This document shows, piece after piece, positions 16,345 to 26,998 of a DNA stretch of 44,165 nucleotides (positions are counted from its first letter, which is position 1; the number at the start of each line of letters is the position of its first letter). The stretch lies in the NCBI GenBank assembly GCA_024226455.1, contig JAAELR010000063.1:1-44165 (forward strand). Reading direction: 5' to 3'. Source of the DNA: Paracoccaceae bacterium. GTDB taxonomy: Bacteria > Pseudomonadota > Alphaproteobacteria > Rhodobacterales > Rhodobacteraceae. The translations under genes and the position numbers were made by a program. The notes under the pieces were generated by a model. It was not told the origin of the DNA, did not search any database, and saw only the letters and a program-made list of their open reading frames with translations.

Positions 16345-17232
16345 ATGAGCTGGTTCCGGGGCCTTGGGCCCAATACCCAAGGCATCCTGCTGATGATCGC
16401 CACCGTCTTTTGTTTCACGGTGATGGATGTCTGCGGCAAGGCTATCGCGCACCGGACCGATACGGTGATGGCGCTGTGGGCGCGGTATCTGGGGCAGACG
16501 GTGGTGGTTTTCCTGCTGGTGCTGCCCCGGCTCGGGACCGTGCTGCGCACCCGTTATCCCGGCCTGCAGCTCTTGCGCTCTGCCTTCCTGCTGGGAGCAA
16601 CCTGCTTTTTCTTCTTCGGTTTCGTGGCTATCGGACTGGCCAACTCCGCGGCGATCATGAGCGTCAATCCGGTGCTGATCACCCTGGGTGCGGCGCTGTT
16701 TCTGGGCGAACGCTTTGGCCTGCGCCGCGCGATCGGGGTCGGCGCCGCGCTGGTCGGCGCGCTGATCATCATCCGCCCCGGCGCCGAGGCCTTTCAGGCC
16801 GCCGCCGCCCTGCCGCTTTGTGCGGCGGTGCTTTTTTCGGGCTATGCCCTGACCACCCGCTTTGTCGGCAAGGATGAAGATGCCTGGACCTCGCTTCTTT
16901 ATACCGCCGCCTTCGGCGCGGTGGCGCTCAGCCTCATCGTGTCGCGGTTCTGGGTCACGCCCGATGCGGCGACGGTTCTGCTGATGCTGGTCATCGGCCT
17001 GGTGGGAGCGTTGGCGCATTTCTGCCTGATCCGGGCGCTGATGGCCGCCGAAGCCAGCGCGATCGCGCCGTTTTCCTATTTCGGCCTGCTGTTCGCGACA
17101 TTCTGGGGCATGGTGGTTTTCGGGGAATTCCCGGACCGGTGGACCTATGTTGGGGCGCTTGTGATCGTTCTGGCCGGGCTCTATGTGTGGCACCGCGAAA
17201 CGCGCGCCGTTGGGGCGTCGCGGCGGGGTTAG
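16345..17232 (+). CDS. EamA/DMT-family inner-membrane permease
   Basis: 295 aa from ATG 16345 (MSWFRGLGPNTQGILLMI); the frame can be opened from TTG 16318 but without need. It shows about ten hydrophobic segments arranged as two EamA repeats of five, each starting with a segment like ILLMIATVFCFTVMDVCGKA, and the second half with LMLVIGLVGALAHFCLIRAL. Such proteins export or take up metabolites or drugs; the substrate cannot be told. The end is basic (HRETRAVGASRRG). It precedes the acyltransferase gene by 14 nt on the same strand, so the two are probably co-transcribed. Confidence 0.88.
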   Translation: MSWFRGLGPNTQGILLMIATVFCFTVMDVCGKAIAHRTDTVMALWARYLGQTVVVFLLVLPRLGTVLRTRYPGLQLLRSAFLLGATCFFFFGFVAIGLANSAAIMSVNPVLITLGAALFLGERFGLRRAIGVGAALVGALIIIRPGAEAFQAAAALPLCAAVLFSGYALTTRFVGKDEDAWTSLLYTAAFGAVALSLIVSRFWVTPDAATVLLMLVIGLVGALAHFCLIRALMAAEASAIAPFSYFGLLFATFWGMVVFGEFPDRWTYVGALVIVLAGLYVWHRETRAVGASRRG

Positions 17233-17246
17233 ACGCGACAGGACCG

Positions 17247-18125
17247 ATGGGCCAGCCGACACGCGGGGCAAAGGATTTTGTGCAAAACCTGGTGTTCCGG
17301 GCGGTGATCGGAACGGCCATGGCGTTGCCCTATGACAGGCGCGTGGCGTTTTGCGGTCGGGCAATCAGCCGCATGGCGCGGTTCACGGGCTGGCGCCAGC
17401 GGGTGCGCGACAACCTGCGTCTTGTGATGCCCGATCTGCCGCAGGACGAGGTCGAACGGCTGGCGCGCAAGGTGCCGGAGAATTTCGGCCGCTCACTGAT
17501 CGAGAGCTTTTCGGGCGAGGAATTCATTGCGCGGGTCGCCGGGGTGCCGTTGCAGGGCGGCGGCGCGGCAGCCCTGCAAGAGGCCTGTGAGGCGGGCCGC
17601 CCGGTGATCCTGATCACCGGGCATTTCGGCAATCACCAGGCCCCGCGCGCCGCCCTGATCGCGCGCGGTTACCGGGTCGGCGGGCTATACATGCCGATGG
17701 CGAACGCGTTCTTCAACGACCGCTACGTGGCCGAGCTGGCGCATCTGGGCGAGCCGCTGTTCGAGCGCAGCCCCAGGGGGCTGGCGGGCATGGTGCGTTT
17801 CTTGAAATCCGGCGGCGCGGTGGGCATGGTGGCCGATCACTACATGGCGCACGGGGTGCCGGTCGAGTTCCTGGGCCGCCCGGCCTGGACGGCGGTGAGT
17901 GCTGCGGAAATGGCGGTGAAATACGGCGCCCTGGTGGTGCCGATCTACGGGCTGCGGCGCCCCGACGGGCTGAATTTCGATATCATCGCCGACGACACTG
18001 TCGCGCATGGCGATCCGGTAGAGATGACGCGGGCGATTAATGCCAGCCTGGAAAAGCTGGTGCGGGCGCATCCCGAGCAATGGTTCTGGATCCATCGCCG
18101 ATGGAAGACACCACCGGGGCAATAG
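17247..18125 (+). CDS. LpxL/HtrB-type acyltransferase with altered HX4 motif
   Basis: 292 aa. The ATG at 17247 has an ACAGGA site and the following MGQPTRGAKDFVQ is the natural start; the frame is open further upstream through the permease gene. The protein has the lysophospholipid/lipid A acyltransferase fold: an N-terminal hydrophobic segment about 12-28, the ITGHFGNHQAP block at 123-133 and the GGAVGMVADHYM block around 190-201. In the family the catalytic dyad is H-x4-D/E; here H126 is kept but position 131 is glutamine (codon CAG). It may be a weak or different enzyme, or the dyad may be served otherwise. Located at the inner membrane by analogy. Confidence 0.85.
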   Translation: MGQPTRGAKDFVQNLVFRAVIGTAMALPYDRRVAFCGRAISRMARFTGWRQRVRDNLRLVMPDLPQDEVERLARKVPENFGRSLIESFSGEEFIARVAGVPLQGGGAAALQEACEAGRPVILITGHFGNHQAPRAALIARGYRVGGLYMPMANAFFNDRYVAELAHLGEPLFERSPRGLAGMVRFLKSGGAVGMVADHYMAHGVPVEFLGRPAWTAVSAAEMAVKYGALVVPIYGLRRPDGLNFDIIADDTVAHGDPVEMTRAINASLEKLVRAHPEQWFWIHRRWKTPPGQ

Positions 18126-18214
18126 CCCGTCCGGGCCGCGGCGTTGCCCGGCAGCAGGATCTCGCTGCGACTTCGCCAGAATTCTTGCGCCCAAAAAACT
18201 GCCCGCACTTCAGA

Positions 18215-18913
18215 TCAGCGCAAGCGCACCGCCGCCACTATGGGCCCGTGCCCTTCGCTTTGCAGCAGCACCACAACCGGGCCGTCGCCCTGCAGCTGCG
18301 TCTCTATCCGCAGCGGCTGGCTGCCATCCCAGCGGGCCAGCACCGCCCAGCCCGCGACGATATTGGCATAGGTGATGGTATTGCCCGCATTTTCGCCCCG
18401 GCTGATAGTTACCGTTTCGCTGGGGACATAGCGAGCCACCTGCAGCACCATGTCGCCGGTGGGCTGGCTCAGCGAGCGGGCCTCGACGCGCAACGTGTCG
18501 CCCGTGCGGGTGGCCGAAAACTCGACCCCCGATGCAAGGTCGCGATGCTGTTCGATCAGCCCGGCCAGCTTCATCGGCTTGTAGCCCACCACGTGATCCT
18601 GGCCGCCGACGATCATCTGCGGCGTATAGACGGTGCGATGCCCGGCGGCGCGGGCATAGGCCTTTTGCCGTCGTGTGAAGGCCGGGTCGGCGAAACTGTC
18701 GGCCCAGCCGATATAGTCCCAGTAATCCACATGCAGCGCCAGCGCGATCACGTCGTCGCGCTCTGCCAGTTCCAGCAGCAGCGCGTCCGCCGGCGGGCAG
18801 GACGAGCAGCCTTGACTGGTGTAGAGTTCCACCACCACCGGGCGGTCGCCGGCCATGCCCCGCGGAGCGGCGGCGAGCAGCGCCAGAATTAGGCTGGCAA
18901 GAAAGACGCGCAT
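18215..18913 (-). CDS. DUF1223 thioredoxin-fold exported protein
   Basis: 232 aa. Residues 1-21 form a signal peptide (LASLILALLAAAPRGMAG). The mature protein opens VVVELYTSQGCSSCPPAD with a C36-S-S-C39 pair in a thioredoxin-like first strand and helix, the mark of the DUF1223 family. A second conserved stretch reads HVDYWDYIGW (60-69), and a third TPQMIVGG around residue 100. The C-terminal half is beta-rich. Members are thought to be periplasmic redox proteins, but no reaction is established to my knowledge. It is convergent with the acyltransferase gene (89 nt between stops) and divergent from acnA. Confidence 0.9.
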   Translation of the reverse strand: MRVFLASLILALLAAAPRGMAGDRPVVVELYTSQGCSSCPPADALLLELAERDDVIALALHVDYWDYIGWADSFADPAFTRRQKAYARAAGHRTVYTPQMIVGGQDHVVGYKPMKLAGLIEQHRDLASGVEFSATRTGDTLRVEARSLSQPTGDMVLQVARYVPSETVTISRGENAGNTITYANIVAGWAVLARWDGSQPLRIETQLQGDGPVVVLLQSEGHGPIVAAVRLR

Positions 18914-19028
18914 TCAGTTTTCCCCGATAATCTGAGACCCAAGCTAGTTCAGCGGCGGCCCGGTTGCCAATCAAGGAATTGCGAGCCGGGTGTAACCCGG
19001 CTGTGAAGATCCTGGGTTCTGGGGCGGG

Positions 19029-19059
19029 CCTTGGTATACCAAGGTATACGCAAATACCT
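19029..19059. promoter_or_regulatory. Overlapping palindromes upstream of acnA
   Basis: CCTTGGTATACCAAGG (19029-19044) is a perfect 16-bp palindrome. The next arm AGGTAT (19042-19047) pairs with ATACCT (19054-19059) across six bases, so two dyads share AGG. They lie 69-99 nt before the acnA start and about 115 nt from the divergent DUF1223 gene. The GGTATACC core resembles sites of GntR-type (FCD) regulators, which is only an inference. Confidence 0.6.
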
Positions 19060-19127
19060 TGCACCACCGCCCGCCATGATGCAAAAGACGGCAGATTTCC
19101 CCATTCTGACGAATCCGGAGGCTCCGC

Positions 19128-21815
<2,688 letters not shown>

Positions 21816-21841
21816 ACCATCCGACCCAAAACCCAGCGTTG

Positions 21842-21869
21842 AACCCCGGCCATTTTGCCGGGGTTTTTC
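21842..21869 (+). terminator. Rho-independent terminator after acnA
   Basis: AACCCCGGC (21842-21850) pairs with GCCGGGGTT (21857-21865) around a six-base loop and is followed by TTTT, 26 nt after the acnA stop. It is the clearest intrinsic terminator in the window. The 270 nt from here to the Hint gene hold only weak short frames. Confidence 0.9.
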
Positions 21870-22142
21870 GTTTCCGTAACCATCTGCGTTTTTGAACCGC
21901 CGTCGGGTGTGCCTGCGCGCAACATACCAACGCCTTGTTCGCCCGCAAAACGTTATGGATTGAGAACGCAGGCGCGCCCGAAGGCCGCAGTGCTTTGACG
22001 TTTTCCAACCGATTGGCGACCAGCGACGGGTTCACGGCGCACGGCGCTGCCCTTGCAAACGAACGGAAAGGCTTGCGGTATCAAGTGCACTCGTCTAAAC
22101 TTTTGCGGGTACTCCTCTTTTTTGCTTAAGGACCGACCCAAA

Positions 22143-23039
22143 ATGGCGGACTTCCTTGTTACTTCCTTGGTTTCTTACCTTAATTTTGACGGTGCACAAA
22201 ACACGTCGTCGGACGGAAGCATCCTCCTGACCACCTCGGCGACTGATGACGGTACCTACGATGTCGGAGACGAGAGATCTTCGGGAAGCGGTTATGACTT
22301 TGCAGGAACATTCGACTATGGCGGGCATACGTTCCTGGTATTTCAAGGGGTCGCCAATGCTTTTGTGCATTCGGTATCGGCAGACGTGGCCGACTATCCG
22401 TCAACATATAAAGCCGGTGACTTTGTGCTCGACGTTTCGCCTTTTCCGCTTTGCTTTGCTGAGGGGACGATGATTGCCACCCCGGACGGGGATCGCGCCG
22501 TTCAGGATCTGCAGATCGGCGAGAAGGTTCGGGCTGCTGATGGCCGAATTGTCAACATCAAATGGATCGGCCGCCAGATGGTGCTTAAGCTGCTCGCTGG
22601 CCCGCGCATGCAGCCCGTCCGCTTCCGCGCCGGGGCACTGGGCGATGGCCTGCCGCACACCGACCTCACCGTCACCGCCGACCATGGCATGATCATCGAC
22701 GATCTGGTGATCAACGCCTCGGCGCTGGTGAACCATGACACCATCGACTTCGTCCCCGAGAACGAGCTGCAAGATCAGGTCACCTATTACCACATCGAAA
22801 CCGAAGACCACGACGTGATCCTCGCCAATGGTGCAGCGGCAGAGACCTTTGTCGATGCGGTGACGCGCGCCAGTTTCGACAATTACGCCGAATACCTCGA
22901 CCTTTACGGCGCCGAACGGATCATCCCCGAGATGGACCGGCCCCGGATCTCTTCGCGGCGGCTGGTGCCGCAGGCCGTCCGGGACCGGCTGGGTATCGGG
23001 GCGGACAGGCGGGAATTTGCGGACCTGTCTATGGCCTGA
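22143..23039 (+). CDS. Hint-domain protein with N-terminal module
   Basis: 298 aa from ATG 22143 (AAGGA lies about 11 nt upstream). Residues 1-98 are a small, asparagine/aspartate/serine-rich, beta-like module of unknown role. Residues about 104-240 match the Hint_2 (Hedgehog/intein-type) module: C104 in [29 protein letters not shown], and the TxxH block TVTADH with H181; H223 lies in EDHDVILANG. The C-terminal part (240-298) is typical of the roseobacter family. Such proteins are common and often secreted, and the Hint unit may self-process, but no downstream cargo is present. The first third of the gene has visibly lower G+C than the Hint part. Confidence 0.85.
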   Translation: MADFLVTSLVSYLNFDGAQNTSSDGSILLTTSATDDGTYDVGDERSSGSGYDFAGTFDYGGHTFLVFQGVANAFVHSVSADVADYPSTYKAGDFVLDVSPFPLCFAEGTMIATPDGDRAVQDLQIGEKVRAADGRIVNIKWIGRQMVLKLLAGPRMQPVRFRAGALGDGLPHTDLTVTADHGMIIDDLVINASALVNHDTIDFVPENELQDQVTYYHIETEDHDVILANGAAAETFVDAVTRASFDNYAEYLDLYGAERIIPEMDRPRISSRRLVPQAVRDRLGIGADRREFADLSMA

Positions 23040-23084
23040 CCGGTGGCGATGGGGCGAAATCCCATCCTGCGTTGCGCCTCGGGG

Positions 23085-24692
23085 TCAGTCTTTCGACGTC
23101 AGGTAGTCGAGAAGCTGGCGGGTCGAGCCGTCCTTGGCCTCAGCCGTGGCCTCTCCCGTCAGAAGCGGCGCCAGAGCGACGGCAAGCTCCTTGCCAAGCT
23201 CCACCCCCCACTGATCGAAGGAATTGATGCCGAGGATCACGCCCTCGGCAAAGACCCGGTGTTCATATAGTGCAATGATCTGGCCCAGCATGCGGGGCGT
23301 CAGTTTCGGATAGACCAGCGTCGTCGAGGGGCGGTTGCCGGGGAAGACGCGGTGCCTGGCCTGGCGTTCCAGTTCGTCGCCGTCATAGCGGCCCGCGATC
23401 CTTTCGCGGGCCTGGTCCAGCGAGCGACCGCGCAGCAGGGCCTCTGACTGGGCCAGGCAATTGGCGACCAGCAGGCGGTGCTGATGCGCCAGATCGGGCT
23501 CGTGCCCCTCGCGCGCCACCATGAATTCGCACGGCACCATGCGGGTGCCCTGGTGGATCAACTGATAGAACGCGTGCTGGCCGTTGGTGCCCGGTTCGCC
23601 CCAGACCACGGGGCCGCTGTGACAAGGCAGGTCTTGGCCGTCCATGGCCACGCGTTTGCCGTTCGATTCCATTTCGAGCTGTTGCAGATAGGCGGGCAGC
23701 CGCGCCAGGCGCTGGTCGTAGGGCAGCACGGCGCGGGTGGCGTGGCCGCAGATCTGGTTGTGCCAGATACCCACCAGCGCCAGCATCAGCGGCATATTCC
23801 GCGCCCCCTCGGCAGAGCAGAAATGCGCGTCCATCGCGGCGGCGCCGGCGAGGAAATCACGGAAATTGCCCGCCCCGATGGCCAGCATCAGCCCAAGCCC
23901 GATCGGCCCCCACATGGAATAGCGCCCGCCGACCCAATCCTCGAAGCCGAAGACGCGGGTTTCGTCGATGCCGAATTGGGCGGTCTTGGTCAGGCTGGAG
24001 GACAAGGCCACGAAATGCCCGCCGGCCAGGTCGGCGCCCACCTTGGCGGCGATCCAGTCGCGCGCGGTGGCGGCGTTGGTCATGGTCTCTATGGTAGTGA
24101 ACGTCTTGGAGGCCACGATGACCAGCGTCGCGGCGGGGTTCAGCCCGCGGGTGATGTCGTGAATATGGGCGCCGTCCACGTTCGAGACGAAATGGCAGCG
24201 CAGCCTGTCAGTATAGGGCGCCAGCGCCCCTACGGCCATGGCGGGGCCAAGGTCGGACCCGCCTATGCCGATATTGACCACGTCGCTATAGCGCCCGCCG
24301 CCGGGGGCGCGAATCCGACCGATGCGCAGATCGTCCGAGAACCGGGCCATCCGGTCGAGCGTGTCGCGGACGCCCGGCGCCACCGGCTCGCCATCGACCA
24401 GGGCATCGCCGTCGGGGTTGCGCAGGGCGGTGTGCAGCACGGCGCGGTCTTCGGTCTCGTTGATGCGCTGGCCGCAAAACATCGCGGCGCGGCGTTCGGC
24501 CAGCCCCGAGGCGTCGGCCAGTTGCACCAGCAGGTCGCGGGCCCTGACGTCGATATCCGTCTTGGAATAGTCAAACAGCATGTCGCAGGCGCGGACAGAG
24601 AAATCCGCCGCCCTGCCCTGGTCCTGAAACAGATCAAGGATGCGGCAGGCGCCCCGCGCCCGGTGATGGCTCTTCAACGCGTCCCAGTTCAT
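23085..24692 (-). CDS. pgi: Glucose-6-phosphate isomerase
   Basis: 535 aa. It interconverts glucose 6-phosphate and fructose 6-phosphate. The two SIS domains carry NIGIGGSDLGPAM in the first half, SKTFTTIETMTNA for phosphate binding, the WGEPGTNGQHAFYQLIHQGT stretch with the catalytic glutamate and histidine, and FDQWGVELGK near the end. The ATG at 24692 (MNWDALKSHH) is preferred; the frame extends a further 90 nt upstream but into pgl. It starts four bases after the pgl stop and ends the zwf-pgl-pgi operon. In this group the Entner-Doudoroff route is usual, so Pgi mainly serves gluconeogenesis and recycling. Confidence 0.97.
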   Translation of the reverse strand: MNWDALKSHHRARGACRILDLFQDQGRAADFSVRACDMLFDYSKTDIDVRARDLLVQLADASGLAERRAAMFCGQRINETEDRAVLHTALRNPDGDALVDGEPVAPGVRDTLDRMARFSDDLRIGRIRAPGGGRYSDVVNIGIGGSDLGPAMAVGALAPYTDRLRCHFVSNVDGAHIHDITRGLNPAATLVIVASKTFTTIETMTNAATARDWIAAKVGADLAGGHFVALSSSLTKTAQFGIDETRVFGFEDWVGGRYSMWGPIGLGLMLAIGAGNFRDFLAGAAAMDAHFCSAEGARNMPLMLALVGIWHNQICGHATRAVLPYDQRLARLPAYLQQLEMESNGKRVAMDGQDLPCHSGPVVWGEPGTNGQHAFYQLIHQGTRMVPCEFMVAREGHEPDLAHQHRLLVANCLAQSEALLRGRSLDQARERIAGRYDGDELERQARHRVFPGNRPSTTLVYPKLTPRMLGQIIALYEHRVFAEGVILGINSFDQWGVELGKELAVALAPLLTGEATAEAKDGSTRQLLDYLTSKD

Positions 24693-24696
24693 CGCT

Positions 24697-25377
24697 TCAT
24701 TCCGCCCAGTGCACCGTGGTCTCCGGCAGGATCGCCACCACAGGCGCCCGCCGGGGATCGCCGATGCTTTGCGCCCGTTCAAGTGCCGCGCGCTTGTCGG
24801 CGCCGCGGATCACCAGATGTTTCGACATTGCGGCGTTCAGCACCGGAACGGTCAGCGTCATGCGCCAGTTCACCGCTGCCGAGCCGTTCTGCAGGATCGG
24901 GAAATAGCCCGGGGCATGCTCGCTGAGCCCCTGTTCCAGCCCGTCGGCGCCCGCAAACAGCGACGCCGTGTGCATGTCGGCGCCCATGCCCAGCAGCACC
25001 ACCGACAGCGGCAGATGCGGACGCAACGCGACAGAGAGCGGGCCGATGCGGTCGTCGGGCTCCTCGCCCTCGGCAAAGACCGTCAGAAATTGCGCCGCCG
25101 CCGCGCGTTCCACCAGCAGCCGTTCACGGATCATGCGTTCGTTGGAATGCGCGTCGCTCACAGGCACCCAGCGTTCGTCCGTGGGCAGCACCGTGACGCG
25201 ATCCCACGGGATGGTCGCCGCACAGAGCACATCGAAGATCGGCCCCGGCGTGCTGCCACCCGACACCGCGAAGGACGCGGTCTCGTGGATCATCAGCGCC
25301 TCGTTCAGCTCTCCGGCAAGCTGGTTGGCGACGTCGATCATCATCATGTCTTCGTCGGGGTATTCGATCAGTTTCAT
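24697..25377 (-). CDS. pgl: 6-phosphogluconolactonase
   Basis: 226 aa, bacterial Pgl of the glucosamine-6-phosphate-isomerase-like fold. It hydrolyses 6-phosphogluconolactone, the product of Zwf, to 6-phosphogluconate. Visible marks are VSGGSTPGPIFDVL (about 40-53), VLPTDERWVP (70-79), where the family has the typical DER.V, and VVLLGMGADMHTASLF (130-145). Its start codon overlaps the zwf stop (TGA within ATGA at 25374-25377), so translation is coupled. Short C terminus. Assignment is strong from both sequence and position. Confidence 0.95.
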   Translation of the reverse strand: MKLIEYPDEDMMMIDVANQLAGELNEALMIHETASFAVSGGSTPGPIFDVLCAATIPWDRVTVLPTDERWVPVSDAHSNERMIRERLLVERAAAAQFLTVFAEGEEPDDRIGPLSVALRPHLPLSVVLLGMGADMHTASLFAGADGLEQGLSEHAPGYFPILQNGSAAVNWRMTLTVPVLNAAMSKHLVIRGADKRAALERAQSIGDPRRAPVVAILPETTVHWAE

Positions 25378-26828
25378 TCCGCGATCTCCCTCCAGCGGCG
25401 GTTTTCGCGGAAAAGTAACATCAGCGCTTCCTCCGGTCCCGCGCTGCCGGGCTGGTAGGTCCGCGGCCTGTCGCCGCGCCTGGTCCAGCCTTCGATCAAC
25501 GGGTCGGTCCAGGCCCAGGCGGCCTCTACCTCGTCGCCGCGCATGAACAGCGTCTGGTTGCCACGGATCACGTCCATGATCAGCCGCTCATAGGCGTCGG
25601 CGACCTGGCTTGCCTCTTTGCCCAGTGCCTCGGCGAACGACATGTCCAGCGGCACCTCGATCAGCCGCATGCCACCGGGGCCCGGTTCCTTGATGGTGAC
25701 GCGCAGGTTGATGCCCTCGTTGGGTTGCAGGCGGATCACCAGCACGTTGCCGCGCCGGTCGGGCTGTTCGCCGAAGATAGAGTGCGGCGGGTCCTTGAAC
25801 ACCACGGCGATTTCGCTGGTGCGCGCCTTCAGCCGCTTGCCGGTGCGCAGGTAGAACGGCGTGCCCTTCCAGCGCCAGTTCGACACGTGCAGCTTCATCG
25901 CCAGAAAGCTTTCGGTCAGCGAGGCGGGGTTTTCGCTGTCGGTCAGGTAGCTGTCGATGCCCTCGGCCCCGGCATATTGCCCGCGCACGATATCGCCGGG
26001 ATCGACCGCGTCGAGCGCGCGGATCACCTTGAGCTTTTCGTCGCGCACGGCGTCGGGTTCAAAGCAATGGGGCGGCTCCATGGCTATCAGGCACACAAGC
26101 TGCATCAGGTGGTTCTGCACCATGTCCCGCATGGCACCCGACTTGTCGTAATAGGCGCCGCGGCCGCCGACGCCTACGGTCTCGGCGACGGTGATCTGGA
26201 TGTGATCGACGAATTGCGCGTTCCACAGCGGCTCGAACAGGATGTTGCCAAAGCGTACTGCCATCAGGTTCTGCACCGTCTCTTTGCCCAGATAATGGTC
26301 GATCCGGTAGATCTGGGCCTCGTCAAAGTAATTGGCCAGCGTCTGGTTCAGGGTCCGGGCGCTTTGCAGATCGTGGCCAAAGGGTTTTTCCACCACCACC
26401 CGGCAAGAGCTGCTTGCAATCGAGAACCGGTGCAGGCGTTTGGCCAGCGGGCCGAAGAGGCCGGGCGCCACCGAGAAATAGAACGCCCGGACCACGTCAG
26501 TGCGCACCATCGCCTTCAGGTTATCCCAGCCCGCATCGCCCATGGCGTCGACAGCCACATAGGTAACGTGGTTCAGAAATCCCGCGATGCAGTCTGGGTC
26601 GTCCGCCCCTTCGATGGCATAGCTGGCAATCGCGTCGCGCACGAAGCTGCGGAATTCGTCCTGTGACATGTCCTTGCGCGAGGCGCCGACGATGCGCGCA
26701 CCCCCGGGAAATTGCCCGGCCCAGAACCGCCGGTAGAGCCCGGGCAGGATCTTGCGCCGGGCCAAGTCGCCGGTACCGCCGAATATGACAAGATCGAACG
26801 GATCGACCGGAATGACACGCGACGCCAT
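25374..26828 (-). CDS. zwf: Glucose-6-phosphate 1-dehydrogenase
   Basis: 484 aa. It oxidises glucose 6-phosphate to the lactone with NADP+ (or NAD+), the entry to the Entner-Doudoroff and oxidative pentose phosphate routes. Visible marks are the nucleotide-binding loop IFGGTGDLARRK near residue 15 and the active-site signature RIDHYLGKETVQN with the catalytic histidine. VVVEKPFGHDL is also present. The ATG at 26828 (MASRVIPVDPFD) is preferred; an upstream ATG at 26864 lies beyond the operator palindrome. It is the first gene of zwf-pgl-pgi. An operator-like palindrome sits 15-28 nt before its start. Confidence 0.97.
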   Translation of the reverse strand: MASRVIPVDPFDLVIFGGTGDLARRKILPGLYRRFWAGQFPGGARIVGASRKDMSQDEFRSFVRDAIASYAIEGADDPDCIAGFLNHVTYVAVDAMGDAGWDNLKAMVRTDVVRAFYFSVAPGLFGPLAKRLHRFSIASSSCRVVVEKPFGHDLQSARTLNQTLANYFDEAQIYRIDHYLGKETVQNLMAVRFGNILFEPLWNAQFVDHIQITVAETVGVGGRGAYYDKSGAMRDMVQNHLMQLVCLIAMEPPHCFEPDAVRDEKLKVIRALDAVDPGDIVRGQYAGAEGIDSYLTDSENPASLTESFLAMKLHVSNWRWKGTPFYLRTGKRLKARTSEIAVVFKDPPHSIFGEQPDRRGNVLVIRLQPNEGINLRVTIKEPGPGGMRLIEVPLDMSFAEALGKEASQVADAYERLIMDVIRGNQTLFMRGDEVEAAWAWTDPLIEGWTRRGDRPRTYQPGSAGPEEALMLLFRENRRWREIAE

Positions 26829-26842
26829 GTCGACTATACCTC

Positions 26843-26856
26843 TGTTAGCGCTAACG
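26843..26856. promoter_or_regulatory. LacI-type operator upstream of zwf
   Basis: TGTTAGCGCTAACG contains the perfect 12-bp palindrome GTTAGCGCTAAC (26844-26855), the shape of LacI-family operators with a central CG. It lies directly upstream of the zwf ribosome site. Expected effect: repression of zwf-pgl-pgi in the absence of sugar. The regulator gene is not in the window. A promoter would lie upstream, around 26880-26920. Confidence 0.65.
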
Positions 26857-26998
26857 CAGCCCATGTATCACATTTTTCCGGCTAGTCTAGCACCCAACGG
26901 CGCCATCACAACCGCGTCAAGGGGGGCTTGGGGGGTTTTCTTGCGCCGCTTGCTTCGATAGCTCTGAAAGACAACGGGAATTCGGGGTTGGGCAGGGC

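Noticed and set aside
16048-17364. 438-codon minus-strand frame opposite the EamA permease
   Set aside because: Very rich in R, Q and H as expected of an antisense shadow; no ribosome site.
23048-23066. GATGGG/CCCATC hairpin between the Hint gene and pgi stops
   Set aside because: Six-pair stem without a T tract; too weak to call a terminator.
23478-24926. 482-codon open frame antisense to pgi
   Set aside because: Shadow of the high-G+C pgi gene, with no ribosome site or domain.
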